A DNA stretch of 64,000 bases from Dysgonomonas hofstadii (GCF_014196915.1 NZ_JACIEP010000005.1:310001-374000), one strand, 5' to 3'; counted from the first letter of the stretch, positions 17,870 through 30,261 are shown. Notes: generated by a model from the sequence alone, not told the origin. Program-made: numbers and translations.

Positions 17870-18934
17870 ATGAATATACTGGTTACATCCCGCGAATTGG
17901 ATATGGTAGGCTATCATATGCTGGAACAATTGTCTTATCGCCAGTCGATGACGATTTATATTGCCGTATCGACAAAAGAAGAGCATAATAGTGTCAGAGG
18001 AAATTGCATTCCATTGACTATTCCTGTTTTGAAATCAAAACTTGTATGGGACGCTATCAAGGCGATAAGGAAAATTATAAAGGAAAAGAAGATCGATATT
18101 GTTTTTTCTCCCAGTAGTTCGGGCTTATCCAACAGTTTGTTCGCATCTATCGGCACTAAAGCAAAAAATGTCGCTTATCGCGGTACACAGGCCAAGGTAA
18201 GAAAAGGCGATCCCACTTACTATCTTGGTATACTCAATCCCAGGGTAAAATATGTGATCTGTGAAACGGAAGATATCAAGGAATATCTTTCTCAGTTTTT
18301 CCGGCCCGACCGGTTGTCGGTACATCTAAAGCCCTTTGATGTAGAGTGGGTGGAAGATGCCTGCCAACATCCTAAGCAGGCAGACGGAGTTCCCGAAGGA
18401 GCTTTTTCCCTGATTTATATTGCTGCTACGAAAGGGCGTCCTTTCAAGGGATTAACAACTCTTATTCAGGCGGTGAACCTGGTTGAAGACTCAAGGCTTC
18501 ATTTTGTCTTTGTCGGCGATTATGAGGATTCCGATTATAAACTGGCAATGAACGGCCCGGCTAAAGACCGCATTCATTTCCTCGGACGCCGAGGCGATGC
18601 TATCTCTTTTATCCCAAAACAGGATTTGTTTGTCCTGCCCTCTACCCGCGATGCATCTCCACGTGTGATACGTGAGGCTATGGCATGTGGATTACCTTGT
18701 ATAGTAACAGATATTCTTGGTGCCAGGGATCTGATCCTAAATGGTGAGACCGGGGTTTTGGTACCACCATCAGATCCAGAAAAGATGGCCGAAGCGATTA
18801 TTGGATTTATGAATGACAAGGAAAAATGTTTACAATTCGGCAAAGCAGGGCGTCAGCGTATTATTAACGATTTCTCGATGGAGAAATATGTAGATTATTT
18901 CGAACAAACCTTCACTGATATCGTTAATAAATAG
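17870..18934 (+). CDS. Glycosyltransferase family 4
   Basis: A 354-residue GT-B enzyme. The N-terminal half has a Rossmann start (MNILVTSRELDMVGYHML). The C-terminal half shows IYIAATKGRPFKGLTTLIQA, HFVFVGDY, FLGRRGDAISFIPKQDLFVLPSTRDA and the nucleotide-sugar binding EX7E region SPRVIREAMACGLPCIVTD. GT4 enzymes transfer sugars to envelope glycans; donor and acceptor are unknown. The -7 box TATCTTTG lies at 17819-17826. The next gene starts 23 nt after its stop, so the two are probably cotranscribed, although a lactonase has no obvious link to glycan synthesis. Confidence 0.88.
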   Translation: MNILVTSRELDMVGYHMLEQLSYRQSMTIYIAVSTKEEHNSVRGNCIPLTIPVLKSKLVWDAIKAIRKIIKEKKIDIVFSPSSSGLSNSLFASIGTKAKNVAYRGTQAKVRKGDPTYYLGILNPRVKYVICETEDIKEYLSQFFRPDRLSVHLKPFDVEWVEDACQHPKQADGVPEGAFSLIYIAATKGRPFKGLTTLIQAVNLVEDSRLHFVFVGDYEDSDYKLAMNGPAKDRIHFLGRRGDAISFIPKQDLFVLPSTRDASPRVIREAMACGLPCIVTDILGARDLILNGETGVLVPPSDPEKMAEAIIGFMNDKEKCLQFGKAGRQRIINDFSMEKYVDYFEQTFTDIVNK

Positions 18935-18957
18935 TTATTAATCTAAATCAACATATT

Positions 18958-20151
18958 ATGTATAGATATTTATCTGTTTTTTCTCTGATCGTTGTTCTAT
19001 TGTCGTGTAATATGAAGAATAAAAATACAAATGGTGTAACTATCTCTGATTCCGATACATTAAATGTAAATATGGAATCGGTTTCAGATAATAATAGCCT
19101 TTATCTCCTTGTAGGTACATATACACGGGGCGAAAGCAAAGGTATATATGTTTACCAGTTCGATACCGTATCAGGATATTCTGAATATAAAACTATGACA
19201 GAAATAACCAACCCATCTTATCTGGCTGTCAGCAAAGACGAACGATTTGTTTATGCCATCTCCGAAGAAGGGGAGAATAAAGGTTCAGCCAGTGCATTCT
19301 CCTTCGACAAGAAGGATGGTTCTTTGAAACATTTGAATACTGAACTTACAGGAGGCGACGCTCCCTGTTATGTTTCGGTTGATGATGCCAGTGAAAATGT
19401 AATAGTTGCAAATTATTCGGGTGGAAGTATCACCCATTTTCCCGTAAAGGAAGATGGTCGCCTCGATAAAGCTTCTCAGGTAGTTAGCTTTGCAGGTAGA
19501 GGGACTGATTCCGATCGTCAGAAAAAGCCGCACCTTCATTGTATCATATATTCGCCCGATGGCAAGTATATCTTTGCTGACGATTTGGGCACAGATAAGG
19601 TTTATAAATTTGAGCCGAATAAAGAGACCACAGGCAATTATTTCAGAGCCGGAACACCCGCGTTCGTAAAAGTTGCTGATGGGTCGGGACCACGTCATCT
19701 GACATTCCATCCTAACGGCAAATATGCTTATCTGATAAACGAATTGTCAGGGGCGGTGACAGGTTTTTCTTATGACAGCCAAAACGGTAATTTATCTGAA
19801 ATACAGTCAATACAGGCAGACACCCTCAATGCGAAAGGCAGCGGTGATATCCATATTACACCTGATGGTAAATTCCTGTACGCCTCTAACCGTCTGAAAG
19901 GTGATGGGCTTGCTATATTTTCGATTAATCAGGCGGATGGAAAATTGACAAAGGTAGGTTATCAGGAAACGGGCATTCATCCCCGTAATTTTGTGATTAC
20001 ACCTAACGGAAAATATTTACTGGTAGCCAGCCGCGATAGCGATATCATCCAGATATTCGAGATAGACAGAACTACCGGATTATTGGAAGATACAGCCAAA
20101 AGTATAGAACTGGATATGCCGGTCTGCCTTAAGTTTGCTTCTTTCAAATAA
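18958..20151 (+). CDS. Lactonase-family seven-bladed beta-propeller lipoprotein
   Basis: A 397-residue protein with a lipoprotein signal (IVVLLSC, Cys17). A YbhE/Pgl-type propeller follows: LVGTYTRGESKGIYVYQFD, NPSYLAVSKDERFVYAISE, GGDAPCYVSVD, KPHLHCIIYSPDGKYIFADDLG, GSGPRHLTFHPNGKYAYLINEL and GIHPRNFVITPNGKYLLVASRDSD. The family includes 6-phosphogluconolactonase and muconate-lactonizing enzymes. With a lipid anchor this member is periplasmic, so a role on cytoplasmic 6-phosphogluconolactone is unlikely; another sugar lactone is more plausible. Cotranscription with the upstream GT4 gene is likely. A terminator follows at 20171. Confidence 0.88.
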   Translation: MYRYLSVFSLIVVLLSCNMKNKNTNGVTISDSDTLNVNMESVSDNNSLYLLVGTYTRGESKGIYVYQFDTVSGYSEYKTMTEITNPSYLAVSKDERFVYAISEEGENKGSASAFSFDKKDGSLKHLNTELTGGDAPCYVSVDDASENVIVANYSGGSITHFPVKEDGRLDKASQVVSFAGRGTDSDRQKKPHLHCIIYSPDGKYIFADDLGTDKVYKFEPNKETTGNYFRAGTPAFVKVADGSGPRHLTFHPNGKYAYLINELSGAVTGFSYDSQNGNLSEIQSIQADTLNAKGSGDIHITPDGKFLYASNRLKGDGLAIFSINQADGKLTKVGYQETGIHPRNFVITPNGKYLLVASRDSDIIQIFEIDRTTGLLEDTAKSIELDMPVCLKFASFK

Positions 20152-20170
20152 AAAATATTTTCATATAATG

Positions 20171-20215
20171 AAAAAGCCTGTTATTTTTCAAAATAGAAGA
20201 ATGACAGGTTTTTTA
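20171..20215 (+). terminator. Intrinsic terminator
   Basis: An imperfect long hairpin (20171-20189 with 20197-20215) ends in a T run, about 20 nt after the lactonase stop. Confidence 0.65.
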
Positions 20216-20241
20216 TAACACAAACTTGCAATACCTTAATT

Positions 20242-21096
20242 ATGAAAAGAATCGCAATATTACTTATTCTTATCCCGATAGTCTTGATTTCGGTAGCACA
20301 GGGAAACGATAAGTACACCGGAGTTTATTCGCAAAAGAAAAGAGGTGGCGATATGCTCAGTTTTTTATTCCTTTATCTGACTCCGGAAAATACTTATGCT
20401 TTTGCTTTTTTCGGAGGTATGGAGATGGGTAAATGGAAAGCTGTGGATGAATACATAATTTTGGAGCCGGATAATGCTATGGATGAATATTTTTATGTAT
20501 ATGCCAGACACAATCCCGGACTTAAAGATACTTCTGTTCAATTCGATGGATTTACCAATATAAAAGGACTATATGCCTTCGACGATGAAGTAATGATGCA
20601 TCCTGTATTCAATGACAATCCCAACTGCTTTAATTATCCCTATACAGCGCATCTGAAGAAAGGAAATCATAAGGCTATCCATCTGACATCTTTTGCCGGA
20701 GTCTGGAGATCTCCCGGTTCCGATACTATTACTGCACCTGTATACACATACCCCCTGGATGAAATGTATAATGACTTTAAGATTGTGCTAAACGAACGTA
20801 AGGCTATGGACGTAAAACCTATGCTTGGTGTTTTTGGAGAAGATGGAATGCTTAGGCTGGATAAGTCAGAATTTGTAAAGAACAGTTCCTGGGAAGAAGC
20901 TAAAGAAGAAGATAAGAATGCTATAGCAATACTTACAGCCTCACTTGGCAAAGCCCCCCAAAGCCGTGAGTTTGGAGAGGATGTTGCCGGAGAATGGACA
21001 AAAACTGAATACCCTGCCATTCCATATTCGAAAAAGGAAATGCGAACAGTTATTTTTGATAAGAACTATTTGTTTGAAGCTCGCTGCGAAGAGTAG
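20242..21096 (+). CDS. Secreted protein of unknown function
   Basis: A 284-residue protein with a clear signal peptide (MKRIAILLILIPIVLISVAQ) and no lipobox. The mature part has a repeated-looking beta layout with many aromatic residues (YTGVYSQKKRGGDMLSFLFLYL, YAFAFFGGMEMGKWKAVDEYIILEPDN). The C-terminal segment reads GEWTKTEYPAIPYSKKEMRTV. I do not recognise a family. The protein is likely periplasmic. It begins 27 nt after the hairpin at 20171-20215. The 241-bp spacer to ligA holds only a weak hairpin near 21133-21152 and the ligA -7 box. Confidence 0.7.
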   Translation: MKRIAILLILIPIVLISVAQGNDKYTGVYSQKKRGGDMLSFLFLYLTPENTYAFAFFGGMEMGKWKAVDEYIILEPDNAMDEYFYVYARHNPGLKDTSVQFDGFTNIKGLYAFDDEVMMHPVFNDNPNCFNYPYTAHLKKGNHKAIHLTSFAGVWRSPGSDTITAPVYTYPLDEMYNDFKIVLNERKAMDVKPMLGVFGEDGMLRLDKSEFVKNSSWEEAKEEDKNAIAILTASLGKAPQSREFGEDVAGEWTKTEYPAIPYSKKEMRTVIFDKNYLFEARCEE

Positions 21097-21334
21097 CTGT
21101 TAGTGTTGTTTTTTTGTACTTCTGCTCTTATGGAAAGCTTAGGGGCTTTTCGTAGTTTTACCTGTTGGTATTAGGTTCTTGGGTGACGGATACTGTTATA
21201 ATCTAATAATTAATCAATTAGTCAGAAAAAAACAAATAAAAGACAAAGTGTGTAAAACGAATTCTGAAAAATATCTAATTTTACACATACTAAACCTATT
21301 TCTTCCTATATTTGTATATAAGCTTTTAACATAA

Positions 21335-23335
<2,001 letters not shown>

Positions 23336-23436
23336 TAAACGAAAAGTGAAAAGTGAAAAATTAATTCATAACTCATAATTTATAATTCATAACTGATATA
23401 ACAACCTTTTTATTAACCTAAACAATTGAAAGAACC

Positions 23437-24582
23437 ATGGATTTGAACAAAATCAAAGAAAAATTTAAAGCTCTTTACGGGACAGAAGGTGTAATGTATA
23501 CTTCACCCGGACGTATTAACCTAATTGGAGAACACACAGATTACAATGGTGGATTCGTTCTGCCAGGGGCAATCGACAAAGGTATGTATTGCGAGATCAA
23601 ACCGAACGGAACAGATAAAGTCAGAGCTTTTGCTCTCGACCTAGAAGAATCCGCTGAATTTGGCTTGGGAGAGAATGATCTTCCGGCAAAACAATGGGCG
23701 AAATACATCTATGGAGTTTGTCGCGAAATGATCAAGAAAGGAAAGGCTGTACCGGGATTCGATACTGTATTTTCCGGCGATGTGCCTTTAGGAGCTGGTA
23801 TGTCTTCTTCTGCAGCGCTTGAAAGCTGCTTCGGATTCGCTATCAACGATCAGTTTAAGCTGGGATTGGATCGTTTCGAATTAGCTCTTATCGGACAAGC
23901 TACAGAGCACAACTATGTAGGTGTAATGTGCGGTATTATGGACCAGTTCGCGTCCTGCTTCGGAAAAGAGGGTTCATTGATCCGTCTCGATTGCCGTTCA
24001 TTGGAATATGAATATATACCATTCCATCCGGAAGGATACCGTCTGGTACTGATCAATACGTGTGTTTCGCATAACTTGGCTGAAGGAGCGTATAACAAAC
24101 GCCGCCAGTCATGCGAGAGAGTAGCTGCTACCATCAGAAAATATCATCCTGAAGTAGAACTGCTTCGTGACGCTAACCTCGATATGCTTCGTGAAGTAGC
24201 AAATGAAGTAAGCGCAGAAGACTATATCCGCGCTGAGTTTGTTATCGAAGAGATCAAACGGATGGATGAGGCTTGCGATGCATTGAAAGCGGATGACTAC
24301 GAAACAGTTGGTAAAAAAATGTATGAAACTCATATCGGCCTTAGCCGCAAGTACGAAGTTAGCTGCGAAGAACTTGATTATCTTAACGATATTGCCCGTG
24401 AATGTGGCGTTGCCGGATCACGTGTAATGGGAGGCGGTTTCGGTGGTTGTACTATCAACCTTGTGAAGAGTGAACTATACGACGGTTTCATTAAACGAGC
24501 GACCGAAAGCTACGAACAGAAATTCAAGATCAAACCTAAAGTATACGATGTTGTGATCAAGGACGGGGCAAGAAAATTGTAA
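23437..24582 (+). CDS. galK: Galactokinase
   Basis: A 381-residue GHMP kinase. Signature motifs are GRINLIGEHTDYNGGFVLP (galactokinase signature, about residues 24-42), the ATP-binding PLGAGMSSSAALE (about 115-127) and GGGFGGCTINLV (about 335-346). It phosphorylates galactose at C1 in the Leloir pathway. No galT, galE, galM or sugar transporter is adjacent; ligA lies upstream, 101 bp away, and a DUF6913-like gene downstream. The spacer before it (23336-23436) holds AT-rich short repeats of the CATAACTCATAA kind, also present near 30.56 and 42.28 kb. Confidence 0.97.
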   Translation: MDLNKIKEKFKALYGTEGVMYTSPGRINLIGEHTDYNGGFVLPGAIDKGMYCEIKPNGTDKVRAFALDLEESAEFGLGENDLPAKQWAKYIYGVCREMIKKGKAVPGFDTVFSGDVPLGAGMSSSAALESCFGFAINDQFKLGLDRFELALIGQATEHNYVGVMCGIMDQFASCFGKEGSLIRLDCRSLEYEYIPFHPEGYRLVLINTCVSHNLAEGAYNKRRQSCERVAATIRKYHPEVELLRDANLDMLREVANEVSAEDYIRAEFVIEEIKRMDEACDALKADDYETVGKKMYETHIGLSRKYEVSCEELDYLNDIARECGVAGSRVMGGGFGGCTINLVKSELYDGFIKRATESYEQKFKIKPKVYDVVIKDGARKL

Positions 24583-24641
24583 TTGTCACTGAACATTTAA
24601 CAGCCGGGTAGAGTTTATATAATATATAAAGATCAAAGAAT

Positions 24642-25166
24642 ATGCTCATTAATTTATTTGGTTTTAAAATTAAAAGAGGTATAGACTCTACCTTGAAACA
24701 GAATAACCGGCGCTGTATTTTTCATAATTTGGAAAATATGAACCGGGTTCTGCTCCTTTTCTCGTATGATGATTGGGATGAAATATATCCTATAAGCCGG
24801 GAACTGGAAAGCAAAGGAAAAACTGTTCTCCTATGGACTGTTGAACCGAAAAAAAAATCGGAGAATAACACTGTATTTCCACAGAATGTCAGGGTGGTTT
24901 CGACAAGGGAATCTTCGAAAATAAACGGATTATCAACATCGGTGGTAGAAGAATTCGAAAAACTGTCGTACGATACGCTTATCGATCTGACATCATCGGC
25001 CAGTTCTATTTTATTGTATCTTCTTGCAGGTAATAAATCGGAGTTTTGCATCGGTATAAAAGAATCTGATTATAAAATGTATGATTTTGCTGTATTGAGA
25101 CAGGATAATATGACCGTGTCGGATGCATATGAGCAAATAAAATATTATCTTAATAATATTAATTAG
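24642..25166 (+). CDS. DUF6913-like protein
   Basis: A 174-residue soluble protein. It begins with a basic segment (FGFKIKRGIDSTLKQNNRRCIFHNL), then an alternating strand/helix pattern (VLLLFSYDDWDEIYPISREL, GKTVLLWTV, YDTLIDLTSSASSILLYLLAG, SEFCIGIKE, YDFAVLRQDNMTVSDAYEQIKYYL). This resembles a Bacteroidota-specific family I associate with DUF6913, of unknown function; the assignment is from memory of the pattern. The long start is kept because family members begin with the basic stretch. It lies 59 bp after galK and ends at a bidirectional terminator. Confidence 0.65.
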   Translation: MLINLFGFKIKRGIDSTLKQNNRRCIFHNLENMNRVLLLFSYDDWDEIYPISRELESKGKTVLLWTVEPKKKSENNTVFPQNVRVVSTRESSKINGLSTSVVEEFEKLSYDTLIDLTSSASSILLYLLAGNKSEFCIGIKESDYKMYDFAVLRQDNMTVSDAYEQIKYYLNNIN

Positions 25167-25184
25167 TAGAAAGATTATCACAAT

Positions 25185-25224
25185 AAAAAAACCTCGCTTA
25201 ATAATTTAAGCGAGGTTTTTTTAT
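25185..25224. terminator. Bidirectional terminator
   Basis: A 16-bp perfect stem (25185-25200 with 25207-25222) with A and T runs on either side, between convergent genes. Confidence 0.88.
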
Positions 25225-25238
25225 TATATCCTTATCAA

Positions 25239-26792
25239 TTATTTAGTTATTCTTTCCAGCCATTTCAGCATGAATAACATGGTGAACATCGAGATACAAC
25301 AAGCGGCAACAAATACTACCCATGTAGCCCAAATTGGAATGTGTTCATACAATATAGCACCAATAAATAGTAACTGGTTACCTAATGCGGTTGCTCCTAA
25401 CCAACATCCCTGCATAATACCCTGATATTGCGGAGGTGCTACCTTCGATACGAAAGATATACCAAGAGGGCTGATGAATAATTCAGCAATAGTCAATATC
25501 AGGTAAGTACCAATAAGCAAGAACGGTGTTACACGAGCCGAATAAGCCAATCCACCTATTGCCTTTACATCAGCATTCAGCGGTAACCCTACCGAACCGA
25601 TTGTCATCACAATATATGCCAATGCAGCGATACCCATACCTATAGCAATCTTTTTAGGAGCAGATGGCTCTTTTCCTTTTGCCCTTAGCCATCCAAATAC
25701 AGCCAGCACAATAGGAGTGAGCAACACAACAAATAAAGGATTGAACGACTGGAATAATTCTGCACCTTCAAGTGTAACTAATCCGAATATATTAAGCTTC
25801 ATCGCACTGAGGTCAGTATAATCATTGGCAAAATATGTCAGCGTCAAACCATTCTGATGGAAAGAGAACCAGAAGAAAATAACAACAGCAAACACAGCAA
25901 ACAAAGCATAAAGACGTTGTTTAACTTCTGCCGGATCCATTACTTTTTCTTCAATATCCGATCCTACAGAATCAACTTTAGCAGCAGCTTTTTTCAGAGC
26001 CGGATCAGGGAAGCGTTTCTTGTTTATTGAATAAACTATAAACGAAATCAGCATTGCTACAATTGCAACCCCAAATGCATAGTGGAAACCTGTGTTGAAT
26101 ACACCCAGATAATCATTTGCAAATGAAGCTAAATCAACTGTTCCTCCATTGAGGCTTACTTCTTTAGCTAGTTGTTCGTATCTGATTGCGGCATCACCCG
26201 AAAGGGTTCCCCCGATATATTGATGACAAAGTGCCGGTAGATCGGAATTATAGATGAATCCGTTGGTCTTCAGCCACCAGTTACGGACACCCACGGCAAT
26301 AAGCGGTGCAAAAATAGCACCTATATTAATGAACATGTAAAACAAAGAAAATCCGGAATCACGCATTTTTCCGTACTGCTCATTATCATACATCTGACCT
26401 ACCAGTGCCTGTAAATTTCCTTTAAATAAACCATTCCCAAAAGCAATGACAAACAGACCGAAACAAGTAAGAGTAAGATACAACCCTAAATTAGGCACGG
26501 GAGTAGGAGTTGGTATCGCTATAAGCAGATAACCTACTGCCATCAGAACAATTCCCACCTGGATCGTACTCTTATACTTCTTTGTTTTATCGGCAATAAG
26601 CCCTCCTACCAAAGCTAACGCATAAATAGAAAAGTAGAATACCGAATATATTATACCGGCATTCGATTTATCCAAGCCAAACTTAGACATCAAGAAAAGA
26701 GACAGGATAGCCATCATAATATAGAAGCCAAAGCGTTCTCCCATATTAGATAATGAGGCGGCTAACAAACCTTTAGGATGATTTTTAAACAT
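25239..26792 (-). CDS. POT-family peptide/proton symporter (MFS)
   Basis: A 517-residue protein with about 14 membrane segments. Near the start MGERFGFYIMMAIL corresponds to the ERFxYY helix-1 motif of proton-coupled oligopeptide transporters, and GGLIADKTKKYKSTIQVG is the MFS loop 2-3 motif. FNPLFVVLLTPI and a late AELFISPLGISFVSKVAPPQ match the PTR2 signatures. It should import di- and tripeptides with protons across the inner membrane, a plausible partner for the secreted S9 peptidase, though the two are not linked on the DNA. A soluble stretch of about 60 residues (about 170-230) interrupts two membrane segments. The -7 box TACTTTTG lies at 26864-26857. Confidence 0.92.
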   Translation of the reverse strand: MFKNHPKGLLAASLSNMGERFGFYIMMAILSLFLMSKFGLDKSNAGIIYSVFYFSIYALALVGGLIADKTKKYKSTIQVGIVLMAVGYLLIAIPTPTPVPNLGLYLTLTCFGLFVIAFGNGLFKGNLQALVGQMYDNEQYGKMRDSGFSLFYMFINIGAIFAPLIAVGVRNWWLKTNGFIYNSDLPALCHQYIGGTLSGDAAIRYEQLAKEVSLNGGTVDLASFANDYLGVFNTGFHYAFGVAIVAMLISFIVYSINKKRFPDPALKKAAAKVDSVGSDIEEKVMDPAEVKQRLYALFAVFAVVIFFWFSFHQNGLTLTYFANDYTDLSAMKLNIFGLVTLEGAELFQSFNPLFVVLLTPIVLAVFGWLRAKGKEPSAPKKIAIGMGIAALAYIVMTIGSVGLPLNADVKAIGGLAYSARVTPFLLIGTYLILTIAELFISPLGISFVSKVAPPQYQGIMQGCWLGATALGNQLLFIGAILYEHIPIWATWVVFVAACCISMFTMLFMLKWLERITK

Positions 26793-26933
26793 AAAGTTAC
26801 ATTTAAGATTAATATTTTTATTTGTTTTCTTTCATACACCCTGTTTTTCAACTATACAAAAGTAAGAAAACACACCAGAAAATAACTATTCAACAATATA
26901 TTTTAGAACATAAAATCAAAAAATATCATCCTT

Positions 26934-27794
26934 TTATGAAAATAAGATAGTTTTATTCTTATAAACCAGTACCCGGCGGTTGAGATGATACTCTATGGCA
27001 TGCGATAAAACGATCTTTTCCAGATCCTGTCCTTTCCGTACAAGGTTCTCTATACTGTCACGATGAGTGATGCGGGTAATATCCTGCTCTATAATGGGGC
27101 CCGCATCCAGTTCGGTAGTTACATAGTGACTGGTGGCGCCAATTATCTTTACTCCCCGTTCGTATGCTGCATGGTATGGTTTTGCTCCGACGAATGCAGG
27201 GAGGAATGAGTGGTGTATATTAATTACCTTATTTGGATAAGATTCTATAAACTTATCAGTAAGTATTTGCATATATCGTGCAAGAACGATAAAATCTATC
27301 TCCTTTTCTTTCAGTAGCGCCAATTGCTTTGCTTCTGTTTCGTCCTTATTTTCCTTGTTTATTTTGAGTACATGATATTCGATGCCGAATTTGTCGGCTA
27401 CCCATCGCATATCTTCGTGGTTGCTGACAATAAGAGGTATCTCCACATTCCATTCTCCGGCTGTGAAACGGGCCAGTATATCGAACAGGCAATGTGACAT
27501 CCTGGAAACAAAAACGGCCATACGCGGGGTATAGTCGTTAAAGTAAAGACGGAACGTCATATCGTACTTGTTGGCATACATTGTCTGAAAATAGTCACTG
27601 ATCTTCTCTCGGGGAATAATGAAATTTGTCAGGTCCCATTCGATACGCATAAAAAACGTATCCTGATCTTTGTCAACATGTTGTTCGAGGTTGATGATAT
27701 TACCTCCATTCACATTTATGAAGTCAGTAACGGCAGCAACCAGTCCCGGCCTATCGGGCGACGATATAAGAATAATGGCGTGTGCGTTGTTCAT
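26934..27794 (-). CDS. purU: Formyltetrahydrofolate deformylase
   Basis: A 286-residue protein. An N-terminal ACT domain (ILISSPDRPGLVAAVTDFI) precedes a formyltransferase-fold catalytic domain. Catalytic residues are visible: Asn192 and His194 in INIHHSFLPAF, and Asp230 in ELDAGPI. PurU releases formate from 10-formyl-THF, balancing one-carbon pools and supplying formate for PurT. The length matches the family (about 280). The -7-like box TATTTTTG lies at 27831-27824. It is flanked by spacers and appears monocistronic. Confidence 0.97.
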   Translation of the reverse strand: MNNAHAIILISSPDRPGLVAAVTDFINVNGGNIINLEQHVDKDQDTFFMRIEWDLTNFIIPREKISDYFQTMYANKYDMTFRLYFNDYTPRMAVFVSRMSHCLFDILARFTAGEWNVEIPLIVSNHEDMRWVADKFGIEYHVLKINKENKDETEAKQLALLKEKEIDFIVLARYMQILTDKFIESYPNKVINIHHSFLPAFVGAKPYHAAYERGVKIIGATSHYVTTELDAGPIIEQDITRITHRDSIENLVRKGQDLEKIVLSHAIEYHLNRRVLVYKNKTILFS

Positions 27795-27943
27795 TTTAAG
27801 TTTATCAATTTGCTATTTTATTGCAAAAATAGCAAATTCCCTGATTTTTTTAGTATAAAAAACGAATTGTCGGAATATATTCTCTTGTATTAGTCGTTTG
27901 TTTATATATTTGCTTGAATGGTAGCTTTTTGAAAAAGCGACTG

Positions 27944-29803
27944 TCAGATTTCATCTTCTTCCACAACCAGATTGTCTATAATAAATTCTTGTCTGTCTGG
28001 TGTATTCTTACCCATATAGAAGTTAAGCATATTGCTGACAGAATCTTCTTTTTTCATCGAAACCCTGTCAAGCCGGATGTCTTTACCGATGAAATTACGG
28101 AACTCATCAGGTGAAATTTCACCCAAGCCTTTGAATCGTGTAATTTCCGGATTCGGCTTCAATTTTTCTATTGCGGCAAGCCGTTCTTCCTCGGTGTAGC
28201 AATAGAACGTCTCCCTTTTATTACGCACACGGAAAAGTGGTGTCTGCAAAATGTAGACATGATTCTTTTTGATCAGATCGGGGAAGAATTGCAGGAAAAA
28301 AGTCAACAATAACAAGCGGATGTGCATACCATCGGTATCAGCATCGGTGGCGATTATTATTTTGTTGTAACGTAGTCCGTCCAATCCGTCTTCTATATTC
28401 AGAGCTGCCTGTAAAAGATTGAATTCTTCGTTCTCATAAACGATCTTTTTAGTCAGGCCAAAGCTGTTCAATGGCTTTCCTCGAAGACTGAATACCGCTT
28501 GCAGATTTGGATTCCGGCTTTTTGTTATAGATCCGCTGGCCGAGTCACCCTCTGTGATGAATATGCTGGTTTCATCCAGATTATCGCCTTTACTGTCATT
28601 GTAATGAATGCGGCAATCGCGAAGTTTTTTATTATGAAGGTTTGCCTTTTTAGCTCTTTCGCGAGCCAGCTTGGTAACTCCGGCAATGGCTTTACGCTCT
28701 TTTTCCGAATCCAGTATTTTCTTTAACAGGATATCGGAGGTTTCAGCATTTTTATGCAGATAGTTATCAAGCTCTTTTTTCAGGAAATCTCCGATAAACT
28801 TCTGCACCGACGGGCCACCGGGCCCCATATCTTTTGATCCTAGTTTTGTTTTTGTCTGCGATTCGAATACGGGTTCTTCAACCTTAACACTGATAGCTGC
28901 AACTATTCCGCTGCGGATATCAGCATAGTCGAAGTTTTTCGTATAATATTCTTTTATGACGCGAGAGAGGGATTCACGGAAAGCCGACTGGTGCGTTCCC
29001 CCTTGTGTAGTGTGTTGCCCGTTCACAAATGAATAGTATTCCTCTCCATACTGGTCGGTATGTGTGATAACCACTTCTATATCCGCATCTTTAAGATGAA
29101 TGATAGGATAGAGCGGTTCGGAGGTCATATTCTCATTCAAGAGATCTACAAGTCCGTTTTTAGAGAAGAACCTTTTGCCATTATAGATGATAGAAAGCCC
29201 TGTGTTGAGAAATACATAATTTTTCAGGAGGCTTTCTACATATTCGTCCCTGAAATTATAACTGGTGAATATGGTATTGTCGGGGATAAACTCGATAAGC
29301 GTTCCATTATCTTCGGTAGTAGACTGAGGACTGTCCTCTTTTGTTACAATGGCCTTGCTGTATTCGACAGCAACAGTTTGTCCGTCGCGAAAGCTTTGGA
29401 TATGAAAGAATGAAGATAATGCATTCACGGCCTTGATCCCTACGCCATTCAGTCCCACAGATTTTTTAAATGCCTTGGAATCATATTTGGCTCCGGTATT
29501 CATTTTAGAGGAAACATCTTTCACTTTACCCAAAGGAACACCACGTCCATGGTCGCGAACTCTGACTACTCCTTCTTCGATGGAAACATCGATTACTTTA
29601 CCGAATCCCATCATATATTCATCGATAGAGTTGTCCAGTACTTCTTTGAGCAGCACATAGATACCATCGTCGGCCGATGTGCCGTCACCCAGTTTGCCTA
29701 TATACATCCCCGGACGGCGACGGATGTGCTCCTGCCAATCGAGGGTCTTTATATCGTCATCAGAATAATTTACATCTGGTAGTTTGATATCCTCTTCTTC
29801 CAT
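27944..29803 (-). CDS. parE: DNA topoisomerase IV subunit B
   Basis: A 619-residue type IIA topoisomerase B subunit. The GHKL ATPase motifs are [12 protein letters not shown] (Glu54, Asn58), DHGRGVPLG and [12 protein letters not shown]. The transducer domain is followed by the TOPRIM motifs EGDSASGS and [12 protein letters not shown]. Together with ParC it decatenates daughter chromosomes. The length and the early region ([16 protein letters not shown]) fit the Bacteroidota ParE rather than GyrB (about 650). parC is not in the window. The gene start abuts a repeat-rich gene-free spacer, and no convincing promoter with both boxes was found for it. Confidence 0.9.
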   Translation of the reverse strand: MEEEDIKLPDVNYSDDDIKTLDWQEHIRRRPGMYIGKLGDGTSADDGIYVLLKEVLDNSIDEYMMGFGKVIDVSIEEGVVRVRDHGRGVPLGKVKDVSSKMNTGAKYDSKAFKKSVGLNGVGIKAVNALSSFFHIQSFRDGQTVAVEYSKAIVTKEDSPQSTTEDNGTLIEFIPDNTIFTSYNFRDEYVESLLKNYVFLNTGLSIIYNGKRFFSKNGLVDLLNENMTSEPLYPIIHLKDADIEVVITHTDQYGEEYYSFVNGQHTTQGGTHQSAFRESLSRVIKEYYTKNFDYADIRSGIVAAISVKVEEPVFESQTKTKLGSKDMGPGGPSVQKFIGDFLKKELDNYLHKNAETSDILLKKILDSEKERKAIAGVTKLARERAKKANLHNKKLRDCRIHYNDSKGDNLDETSIFITEGDSASGSITKSRNPNLQAVFSLRGKPLNSFGLTKKIVYENEEFNLLQAALNIEDGLDGLRYNKIIIATDADTDGMHIRLLLLTFFLQFFPDLIKKNHVYILQTPLFRVRNKRETFYCYTEEERLAAIEKLKPNPEITRFKGLGEISPDEFRNFIGKDIRLDRVSMKKEDSVSNMLNFYMGKNTPDRQEFIIDNLVVEEDEI

Positions 29804-29822
29804 TCTAATAATCTCTCTTTTT

Positions 29823-29940
29823 AAAGCCTGTTTAAATTTTTGCGATGTAAAAATATAAAAAAAATCCCGTAAGCAAAAGTAGGAATAGTTAACTGTTGTG
29901 GCGGAAGAGGATATTTTCGCTAAAGTTTAAACAGGCTCTT
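29823..29940. repeat. MITE-like element with AGCCTGTTTAAA inverted ends
   Basis: The left end (29823-29836) and right end (29926-29940) carry AGCCTGTTTAAA and its exact reverse complement, about 90 bp apart. The intervening sequence is non-coding and AT-rich. Small size and matched ends resemble a non-autonomous repeat. It lies directly upstream of the parE start. Confidence 0.65.
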
Positions 29941-30191
29941 AAGCTAATCAGTAGTTCAATTTTGTTAAAACCTGACAAACCTGACACTTTATTTAGCCTT
30001 TAGCTGTTAGCTCATAGCCGATAGCCTTTTTAATCAAAACCTGACACTTCTTTAGCCATTAGCCATTAGTTCTTTAGAAAAAAAGTTACAATCAACGATC
30101 GCCGAAGCGAAGGCGAGGCAAATGTTACACTTTTGCAGTAAACGAGCCACCCCAAAAGGGCAGAGCTGTTAAGTTCTGATTCTTTAGTCTC

Positions 30192-30261
30192 TTTGTCATG
30201 TTGAACGATAGTGAAACATCTATTTTATTATACGAGATCCTTCGTTCCTCAGGATGACAAA
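30192..30261. repeat. Palindromic repeat element with GTCAT ends, copy B
   Basis: A 70-bp element bounded by TTTGTCAT and ATGACAAA. Read in reverse it matches copy A at 8521-8599 at both ends (GTCATCCTGA and a GAAGGATCTC core on one side, CTATCGTTCAACATGAC on the other). It is itself framed by a 10-bp inverted repeat, GTTAAGTTCT (30168-30177) and AGAACTTAAC (30289-30298), suggesting nesting. Confidence 0.8.
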
